Assembly: GCA_014529385.2 (NCBI GenBank)
Contig: CM043952.1
Location: forward strand, 151,617,057 to 151,681,056
DNA: 64,000 nucleotides
Reading direction: 5' to 3'
Origin: Adiantum capillus-veneris
Lineage: Eukaryota; Streptophyta; Polypodiopsida; Polypodiales; Pteridaceae
In this document: positions 56,625 to 64,000 of the stretch, piece after piece
Position numbering within the stretch: the stretch's first letter is position 1
Layout: each line of letters opens with the position of its first letter
The notes under the pieces: model-generated
The model's database searches: none
What the model saw: only the letters and a program-made list of their open reading frames with translations
Told to the model about the DNA's origin: nothing
Translations under genes and position numbers: made by a program

Positions 56625-58236
56625 TCTACCCAAGGAAGGGGGGAGTGTTTGCTGACAGTCATCATTCATTTGTTTCCCTCTCAACCTTTTTCCCTGACCT
56701 CTCAATTCCAATCTTAGGGAATGTACATATAAAGCTTTATACTCACAAAAAAAAAAAAAAAGAGCAAGAGCAATTAGCAAACGAGTATGCACATTAAAGT
56801 CAAAACATTGACTCAGACCTACACATGTCACATTTGGTACAGTGAAACAGAAACCTATGCCATAAAACACCTTTGATCCTCATCACTTGAGTGATGGAGG
56901 GTAGGTAAGATTAGTACGATAGGAGTGTTTTTGTTTTAGAGTTGAGTGATTAGCAAAGTTCTCTTTTCCCACTAATGTGCCTCCTGGAGGTATTCCTTTT
57001 GTTTCCTAGTGTGTACAGGAGTGTGTTGCTATTGATAGGATTTGGACCTTCATGGAACCTTCAAATCAAGCGCGACCATCAACACAAACAGGTGTTTCTT
57101 GTCCATTAGCATTGCCCTTATCTTTTGTGCATCCATGATTGTCTGCTTTGATTGTGATTGATAGCATAATATTCAGCGCATTGGCTTAGTATCAAACATT
57201 TAATTCACTGCAATCTTTTGTCATAATCACTTGTTTAGGTGTAAAAATCAAGTAGTCCGACTAAGCTAGTTTGACCAAGCTAGGTATTAGAAGTCTTCTC
57301 TTAATACCATGGGGAATGCCTTCCTAATAAACAATGGTTACTTAGGTTCTTAATCGGATTTAGGCAGCATTGTATGAAATGTACTAGGGCTTTCTAGTGG
57401 GCTTAACCCTATTGACCTTTAGCTTAAGTATTATAAAGGGAGTTTACTAATGTGATGAGCCTGGGGAGGGTAACAGTGTTATATGACCCCCCAAAGTTAC
57501 AAAATTAAAATGTTGAAAATGAACAAACAAAAAATCAAAGTGCCACAATGTAAAATTTTAAGCTGGAAGAGAAATCTCAGCTTGATTTGGTACTTCACTC
57601 ACATGTATTGCCTATGGTACTAGAGCCCTAGAGGTTCCCAGTGTGGGCGCTTTTCCTTGAAAAGCAAAAAACCCAAGGCATACAAAATAAGCACACACAT
57701 CATAATTGAATCACTGTGAAAAGACTTTGGGGGGTCAAAGAAAAAGTAATCAGTCAGGTGATGATTTCATGAGAAATTCCTTTTATGGTAGCTTAACTAC
57801 AAGGTTTTCTAGATATAGCCTCTAGTCAGCCCTCGAACATGAATACTTGGCTCTCGCAATTAAACAACTTAATTGACCACTGAAAATTAAGAAGCTTACC
57901 CATGGTATTAATATTCGATCTCTAGTGCTTTTCGACCGTCAAATTAGCGACCCCAGACTTGTTTAATTTTCTACCTTTACATCTGTTTATGCATTTGATT
58001 ACATTGCAATTTAATGTTCATTGCTAACAAATTGTTTGAAATTCTTTTACCAATCAATTTTTCTATCTAAAACTGCATATGCTTTTTAAGAGAATGCAAT
58101 TACTGTGCCAATGTTGTTTGATTTTGCAGTGACTGAAGAAGGCTAAGGACATTCATCTCAAATGCTCTTCCACCTCGACGATCCAGCTTCAACTCAATAG
58201 CTTTCGAGGACGGAATCTACATCAGGAAGGGGGGCA
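56625..58236. other. E9 3' region without genes, with two purine tracts
   Basis: About 1.6 kb with no coding signal lies where pol would be expected. A polypurine-like tract AAGGAAGGGGGGA (56632-56644) follows the gag stop directly. The true terminal tract AGGAAGGGGGGCA precedes the right LTR, next to TTTCGAGGACGG near 58203. Confidence 0.75.
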
Positions 58237-58529
58237 TGTTAACCCTCATGGCACACGGACACCCATCACCTACGATGGACGCGTATTATGTATTTGGTAG
58301 AGTCAGGTACCGGGCTTGTCGGACCAATAGGGAAAGGTAGAGTGATCGCCGATGAGAGGCGCACTTTAACTTGGACATTCAAGGGATTAGTTGGTTAAGC
58401 ATGGGCGCCCAAGTGTGAATGGGGTGAGCTCCTATAAAAGCCAACTAAACCTAATTTTTACTCATTCTCTCATTTGTGCAATTGAAGAGTGCTCTTGCTC
58501 CATCTCCATCTTCTTCTTCTTCACCTCCT

Positions 58530-58561
<32 letters not shown>

Positions 58562-58812
58562 GGAGAGTGTGTGTGCGATCGAGCATTACGAAGGCACGAC
58601 GGCGGCGAAGCGGTTGAGTGCGGCACGACTGCAGCTTCTTCTTCATCGCGGCGAGGAATCCACCACGAAGGCGAGCGTAGAGCGGTGAGTGACACACCCT
58701 TTGTTTTCTTGAGCTTGCTAGTTTAGGCTTGTTGTGTGCTTGGAGCCGTTTGTGGCTCGCACACAGTGTATTGGCAAGTCCCTTGCTTTGACAGTGCGGC
58801 AAGGAGCGCACA
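58237..58812 (+). repeat. E9 3' LTR, 576 bp
   Basis: Nearly identical to the left LTR (five transitions in the unique part; shorter TG/AG runs), followed by the TSD CACCG. Confidence 0.95.
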
Positions 58813-59065
58813 CACCGTCAAGAGCTATGGTCTTAATAGTGGAGTCCTACGGGGCTTGCCTTCAGCTTAACCACTATTGAGCTATTAGAAGCTTGGCAGG
58901 AGCCGGTACTGTTTTGGTGGTGAAAGACCCTCTCTTCTATTCCTTGCAATTAATGATATTCGAGCCACGGGTACAGGAGCTTGAGTGCTTTTCTAAAGGT
59001 GTTAAGAGGAGTAGCAACTAAGGCTTGAAGTGCCAAAGGACACTTAAAAAAATTATGCCTAAAAG

Positions 59066-60590
59066 TTGTTAGAATGGTTGACAATAGTAAAGAGAGTGAA
59101 ATTAATGTTGATAGCTTTGATTTTGCTAATGAACAGGCTACTAATAATGCCCCTATGCTTGTTAATTACCTTGTTACTAGGCTTCAACAAGCCGGGCAAT
59201 CCATCCCTCCAAAGTGAAGTGCAACAGCAGCTACATGCTCATGGGATTCTCCAAACTCCCCACCAAGAAGAGAGAGTACCTAGGAAGCCTCCTTGTGAGA
59301 CTTTCAAAAGAGGCCTCTCTCTGACAAGGGAAGAAGAAGAGGATCCGTATGAAGGGCTCAAAAATCTACTACTTGACGACACATCTCCTTTCCAAAGGTG
59401 AACTCAAGTTTCAATGGTAGATCCCCACTAAAAGAATGAGAAAGAAGTGAGTCTCCTACCACCTTGACGGAGATGGCTCCACAAAGACGGCGGGCCCTAA
59501 ACGGAGAAGACCGTCGCACACTTCTCTACATCATAATTCCAAGAGGGATGAGAGAAAACAAGAGAAGAAAAAGGCGAGAAAGAGGACACACTCTTCTCCA
59601 TCTTCTTCATCCTCTTCCTCTTATGAAGAAAGTGATGGTGCAGACAAAGAGGAACAAGGGAAGAAAAAGGCAAGAAACAGGTCACCCTCTTCTCCATCCT
59701 CCTCAAATTCCTCTTGTTCTCAAGAAAGTGATGGTGCAGCTCTTGAACCACCTAAAAGAAGAGGCCATAGGAAATCTTATGCCTCATGGAAGAGGTCGTC
59801 CAAGCTCAAAAAGTTCAAAGAGTGAGGAAAGAACATCTCTTTCCTTACCTACAATGGCACCTTTGGTGCTACGGACAAAATCTTGGCCTTCATCCAACAA
59901 TTCGATGTGGCGTTTGGAGATGAGGGCTTCACCGAGTCCTCTAATCTATGCCATGTAGCTATGCATTTTCAAAAGTCCGCCAAGCAATGGTGGTCTAGCC
60001 TATGAGCAAAATGTGAAGCTCCACGAACATGGAAAGCTTTAAGAGCTTCCATCATGAAGCAGTATTTGGCTACCGATGCCAAAGACAAAGTATTCATCAA
60101 ATGGCGAAGCTTGAAGCTCTCCCACTACGAATCTATCCACAAATATGTAGGCAAATTTTGGGACTTACATCTCAAAGACACTGTCTTCAAAAAGATGGAT
60201 TTTGGAGAGCAAAAACAACAATTTTGTGCAGGTTTAATTGAAGATATGGCGGAGTATGTCAAATCCCAAAGGCCACGCACCATATCTGCGGTCATACACA
60301 ATACCATGGTGGCTTCACAAAGCAATTTCTAACAAGGGGCTAAGAGAAATCTTAAGCCCACAAAGAACAAGGACCGTAATAACGAGCCTAACCGGAAGGA
60401 CAATGTCCAAAAGTCTCATAAAGGCAACACCAACAACAACAAAGCTAAGGAGAAGGAGTTTATAAAGGCAAAAATAAACTCTCTCCTAAAGAGCTAGAGC
60501 GTTATCATAAAGATAACCTTGTTTCAAGTGCGGGGAGCAAGGGCATGCCTATCGTACTTGTCCCCACAAGAATACACGAAATGAGCCTCC
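59066..60590 (+). pseudogene. gag: E8 gag, frameshifted
   Basis: The sequence is colinear with E3 gag: the MVDNSKESEINVDSFDFANE start from about 59074 in one frame, QQFDVAFGDEGF near 59895, and an open piece at 60054-60332 (YLATDAKDKVFIKWRSLKLS, then QRPRTISAVIHNTM). The zinc knuckle near 60525 is intact as DNA (TTGTTTCAAGTGCGGGGAGC) but out of frame because of a one-base loss relative to E3. It has only one copy of the segment duplicated in E3. Confidence 0.85.
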
Positions 60591-60600
60591 TAGAGCTACC

Positions 60601-61947
60601 TTGGTCAAAATCCAAGAAGAGGATGCTCACCACAAAGGATCTCCTCTATGCCATGCTTGGGTAAAGGTAAGAGAACATGATGCTTTCATTCTCTTTGACC
60701 CTGGTTCTACTCGCGATTTCATAATCACAGAATTGGCTACCAAGCTAGGCATCCAAGCCTATGAGATGGGAGATGTCCTACCCGCCAGTGGTGCTTTCAA
60801 GGGGCAATAAGCCTCAGTCACTCCCTTAATTGGGAAATTGAGGCTCCATGTCCAAAGCTATGTGGACAAGGAGGACTTCTTTATCTCTCCTCTCAAGCAC
60901 GATGATATAATCCTAGGGGCACCATGGTTTGATCGCATGGCTGCCAATGTTAAATTCCCTGAAAGGCAAATTTACTTTAGGTTTAGGGAAAAAGATATGT
61001 ACATAGATGCTAAGGAGTTGGGTAACACCATACCCATTGTACATACGCAAGCTTTCAATAAGTCAATAAAGAGCTCTAATTCCATGTACATGATTTTTGT
61101 TAAAGATTCTCAAAATGAACCTAATGCTTTAGCAAAAGAAAATATAAACAATCACAAGGAATTAGAGTTATCCAATTTTCTCAAGGGATTTCAAGATGTT
61201 TTTATTGACGACATCCCTTGTGAACTACCTCCTAAACGAAGCAATGATGACCATTCAATTGAACTTCTTCCAAGAAGTTCATCGCCTAATAAACCTCCTT
61301 ATAGAGTTTCCCAAGCTCAACAAGAGGAGATTATGCGGCAAGTGCATGAGTTAGTTGAGAAGGGCATGGATAGGCCTAGCTCATCTCCATTTTGTTCACC
61401 CGTGTTATTAGTGCAAAAGAAATACGGCACATATTGTATGTGTGTCGACTATAGAGCACTAAATAGGATCACTATCAAGAATAGGTTTCCCATCCCACGG
61501 GTAGAAGACCTAATTGATAAGGTACAAGGGTCTACCTACTTCAGTAGGATTGACCTAAAAAGTCGCTATCATCAAATAAGGATAGTTGATCAAGACATTG
61601 TAAAGACCGCTTTTTGCACTACGTTTGCTCTTTGTGAATACATTGTCCCGCCTTTTGGCTTGACCAATGCACCAGCCACATTTAACTGCTTGATGGAGAA
61701 GCTATTCAGGCCTCACCGAACCTTTACTGGAGTGTTCTTTGATGATATAATCATCTACTCTAATTCACTAGACGAACATAAGCAACACCTCCAGGTAATA
61801 TTTCAAGTTTTACGAGAGAATAAACTTTATATTAATCAAAAGAAAAGAATTTTTCTTACAAGAGATTCAGTATTTAGGTCACATTATCTCTCAAGATGGC
61901 ATCCAAATGGATCCATCAAAGCCAGAGGTAATAAAAGGATGGCCTAA
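60601..61947 (+). pseudogene. pol: E8 protease and reverse transcriptase
   Basis: Protease FDPGSTRDF lies near 60700, with TAA at 60808-60810. RT is open from 60838 to about 61850. It includes VDYRALNRI, SRIDLKSRYHQI (Gly to Arg against E3) and FFDD at 61735-61746. A two-base deletion near 61850 (AAAAGAATTTTT where E3 has AAAAGTGAATTTTT) shifts the frame. Confidence 0.9.
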
Positions 61948-62580
61948 TCCAAGGAATCTACATGAACTAAGAAGCTTTATAGGTATGTGTGCATACTATA
62001 GATGCTTCATAGAAAAGTTCTCACAAATCGCGGGACCGTTACATGGCCTAACAAAGAAAAATGTTAGGTATACATGGTCTGCCAAGGAGAACAATGCTTT
62101 TGAAAATCTTAAAGAAAAGCTTATCTCTCAACCTGCTTATACTACCGGATCTCTCAAAACCATTTGAGGTCCAATGCGACGCTTGTGGTGATTGCCTTGG
62201 AGCTATTTTACTCCTAGAAGGGCACGCCATAGCCTACGAAAGTCGAAGGCTCAACCCTGTTGAGCAAGCTCGAGGCATATATGAAAAGAAACTCCTCGCA
62301 GTTCTACATGCCTTAGACACGTCAAAGCACTATTTGTTGGGGACTTCTTTCATTCTACGGACGGATAACCAAAGCCTTAAGTACTTCATGATGCAGACCA
62401 AGATCTCTGACAAACAAATGAGGTGGACAAATTTCCTTTCGCAATTTCATTTTCATATTGCTCACATTGCTTGCAGGCATAATCAAGTAGCCGATGTATT
62501 CTCAAGACGGCCGAGAGTGAATGCGGTTTCCATAGCAACCCACAATGATCTATCTTCTATGATAGATGAGTACGCTATTG
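61907..62580 (+). pseudogene. pol: E8 RT end and RNase H, cut by E10
   Basis: The frame from 61907 gives the RT thumb (RNLHELRSFIGMCAYYRCF). A second small deletion near 62133 moves to the frame of 62061-62642, which carries RNase H (QCDACGDCLGAILL, RTDNQSLKYF, HNQVADVFSRRP). The E3 homology stops after DEYAI, where the E10 LTR begins. Confidence 0.9.
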
Positions 62581-62732
62581 TGTTAAGTATGGAGCCTCAT
62601 TTACCCGTTGTACTTTCTGGTGTTAAAAACACACATTTGTAAGCCCCCATTATGAGGAGAAGCCATCGTGCGTGAACAAAAATAACTCGCCAAAAAATAA
62701 AATCACTCTTTGGAAACCAAAATTTTAACGCA

Positions 62733-62758
62733 CAGTCTCGAGCTTAGGCTCGAGACTG
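62733..62758. repeat. Perfect inverted repeat in the E10 LTR, 11-bp arms
   Basis: CAGTCTCGAGC and its reverse complement are separated by TTAG. It lies 213 bp upstream of the TATA box, inside U3. Confidence 0.85.
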
Positions 62759-62970
62759 GCTTCGCCAGAATATTATGGCCGGACGGCGGTCGGAAAGTGG
62801 TCGAAAAACGACCGATCGGTTGGCCGGTGGCCAATGGCCGAATTCAAAAGCGGACTTGTCTTCTCAAGGGTAGCCACACATGGGCGGATTGGAGGGTCCG
62901 ATTTGGACTTATCTACACAACAGCGGCTACGCATGGCTGCCTCTCATGAGAGAGGGCAGCCCTTTTGGCC

Positions 62971-62977
62971 TATAAAA
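62971..62977 (+). promoter_or_regulatory. TATA box in the E10 LTR
   Basis: TATAAAA between TTTGGCC and GGAGGCC, a standard core promoter context. Confidence 0.65.
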
Positions 62978-63177
62978 GGAGGCCATTTCTACACACATTT
63001 CATAGTGTGAAGTTGATGCAACAAGGTAGGTGTGAGGTGGTGAGAGTGAAGCAAGGCGGGAGCTCCAAAAGGGTATAATCCCTTTGTCACCTACTTCTTG
63101 TTTTGAAGTACTAAAGCCATTGAGTGGCTGCTTTTCCGTGGACATAGTCCACATTGGGTGAACCACATATATCGTGT

Positions 63178-63225
<48 letters not shown>

Positions 63226-63321
63226 ATCTCTACTCTGTAATATCTTGTGTGTGTAAATTATCTCTCTCCATTAAGTAATCTACTCAATTTTCTACTTAGC
63301 TACGTCATATTTCCTAACAAC

Positions 63322-63333
63322 TGGTATCAGAGC
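63322..63333 (+). other. E10 primer binding site, initiator tRNA-Met
   Basis: TGGTATCAGAGC two bases after the LTR, a perfect match to the standard plant copia primer site. Confidence 0.95.
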
Positions 63334-63392
63334 AAAGTTTGCTCGTAGCTAAAGTATCTCAAGGAAAGGATTCCTTGAATTGAGTGGGAGTT

Positions 63393-64000
63393 ATGGCGAA
63401 AGATGGGAAGCTCAAGATTGAGAAGTTCAATGGCAAAAACTACCAACATTGGAAAATGCGGATTGAAGACAATCTCTACCAGAAGGACCTCTATTTGCCA
63501 CTAGGCGGTCTTGCAAAGAATCCTGCAACAATGGCAAATGAAGCATGGATTGTCCTTGATTGAAAGGCACTGGGAACAATCCAGTTAAGCTTGGCGTCAA
63601 TGGTGGCCTTCAATGTTTTGGAGATGAAGACCACGGAGGACTTGATGAAGTCACTTGATGACTTCTACGAGAAACCATCGGCATCCAATAAGGTATTTCT
63701 TATGAAGCGCTTGTTCAATCTAAAGATGGCAGAGAATGGTTCAGTTGCAAAACACCTAAATGACTTTAACACAAACATAAGTCAATTTCGATCGGTGTAA
63801 ATCAATTTTGATGATGAAGTGCAAGCTCTCCTTATACTATCATCTCTATCGGATAGTTGGGACAGCCTTGTGATGGCTGTAAGTAATTATATTTCTTGCA
63901 CAAATACTCTTAAGTTTGATGATGTTGTGGGTGTTCTCCTAAGCGAGGAAATACAAAGGAGAATCACAGAAGAATCATCAAGTGTTGCACTGTCAGTGGA
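63393..64000 (+). pseudogene. gag: E10 copia gag (UBN2 type), two in-frame stops, incomplete
   Basis: The frame starts at ATG 63393 with KLKIEKFNGKNYQHWKMRIE, the hallmark N-terminus of copia gag, then ALGTIQLSL, LMKSLDDFYEKPSASNKVFL and LLILSSLSDSWDSL. TGA at 63561-63563 (where Arg is usual, so CGA to TGA) and TAA at 63798-63800 interrupt it. The protein would be the capsid. The frame runs off the window before a zinc knuckle. Confidence 0.85.

Larger units (their letters stand above)
49879..58812 (+). mobile_element. E9: gag-only LTR retrotransposon with a 1726-codon ORF, young insertion
   Basis: LTRs 49879-50460 and 58237-58812 differ by five transitions plus microsatellite length. The TSD is CACCG, the primer site is of tRNA-Asp type, and a polypurine tract precedes the right LTR. 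The only large ORF encodes Gag and retropepsin. About 1.6 kb of non-coding DNA follows, and no RT, RNase H or integrase is present. This matches the TR-GAG type of non-autonomous element. It was inserted into the leader of E8. Confidence 0.95.
48152..62580 (+). mobile_element. E8: second chromovirus of the E3 family, interrupted by E9 and E10
   Basis: The 5' LTR (48152-49719), primer site, leader, gag, protease, RT and RNase H match E3 throughout. E9 splits it at the TSD CACCG (49874-49878 and 58813-58817), and homology stops at 62580 where E10 begins. The integrase, chromodomain and 3' LTR are outside the window. The coding region has fewer stops than E3 but several 1- to 2-bp deletions. Confidence 0.95.
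62581..63319 (+). repeat. E10 5' LTR, 739 bp
   Basis: Starts TGTTAAGTATGGAG and ends CCTAACA. It contains TATAAAA at 62971-62977, a (CT)n run at about 63181-63224 and a perfect 11-bp-arm inverted repeat at 62733-62758. Confidence 0.85.
62581..64000 (+). mobile_element. E10: Ty1/copia retrotransposon, 5' part
   Basis: The LTR (62581-63319), tRNA-Met primer site and a copia-type gag run to the end of the window. It inserted into the RNase H region of E8. The rest of the element and its TSD partner are outside. Confidence 0.9.

Overview
The window is a stretch of a land-plant nuclear genome made almost entirely of transposable elements. Signs of this are LTR retrotransposons primed by initiator tRNA-Met or tRNA-Asp, a Ty3/gypsy chromovirus with a C-terminal chromodomain, a Ty1/copia gag, nested insertions with 5-bp target-site duplications (TSDs), and abundant TG/AC, CT/AG and poly-G microsatellites. 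I see no intact ordinary host gene, tRNA, rRNA or CRISPR array. A large, repeat-dominated plant genome such as a fern or gymnosperm would fit, but the species cannot be decided from this sequence.

Layout, with elements named E1 to E10. 1-5511: 3' part of a gypsy element (E1), with pol in one frame broken by three TGA codons, a polypurine tract and a probable 2-kb 3' LTR that carries a TATA box and two paralogous mini-ORFs. 5512-8023: non-coding DNA with a CpG-rich tandem repeat. 8024-10500 and 16362-16600: a degenerate satellite-like array rich in GGTACTGGTA words, split by E2 (10501-16361). E2 has 172-bp LTRs and a 5.5-kb interior with no recognisable gene. 16600-23172: microsatellites, low-complexity DNA and a possible relic LTR with a decayed tRNA-Asp primer site. 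23173-32084: a complete but dead gypsy chromovirus (E3). 32085-34700: no gene, with a striking G31-(AG)n tract. 34.7-46.0 kb: an old gypsy element (E6) interrupted by a 1.6-kb TRIM-like element (E4, 35424-37055) and by E5 (38021-44794). E5 contains duplicated coiled-coil segments that look captured from a host gene with a GTD-binding (DUF593, myosin-binding protein) domain. 46.0-48.15 kb: gag remnants of another gypsy element (E7). 48152-62580: a second chromovirus of the E3 family (E8), split in its leader by the young element E9 (49879-58812) and cut at its right end by a Ty1/copia element (E10) that runs off the window.

E9 is the best-preserved coding element. Its 1726-codon ORF encodes Gag with four zinc knuckles plus a retropepsin, but the element has no reverse transcriptase or integrase, so it must use enzymes supplied by another element. 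E3 and E8 are copies of one family, and comparing them allows the stops, frameshifts and deletions to be read as decay. Target-site duplications were read directly for E2 (TATAA), E3 (TTGAG), E4 (GGCAG), E5 (AATAC) and E9 (CACCG).

The observations most worth following are: four inverted CCAAT pairs with fixed 16-17-bp spacers in the E3/E8 LTR, whose motifs are unchanged while the spacers have diverged; the mini-ORF pair in the E1 LTR, with 23 of 53 residues identical; the captured and duplicated GTD-binding-like domain in E5; and the gag-only element E9.
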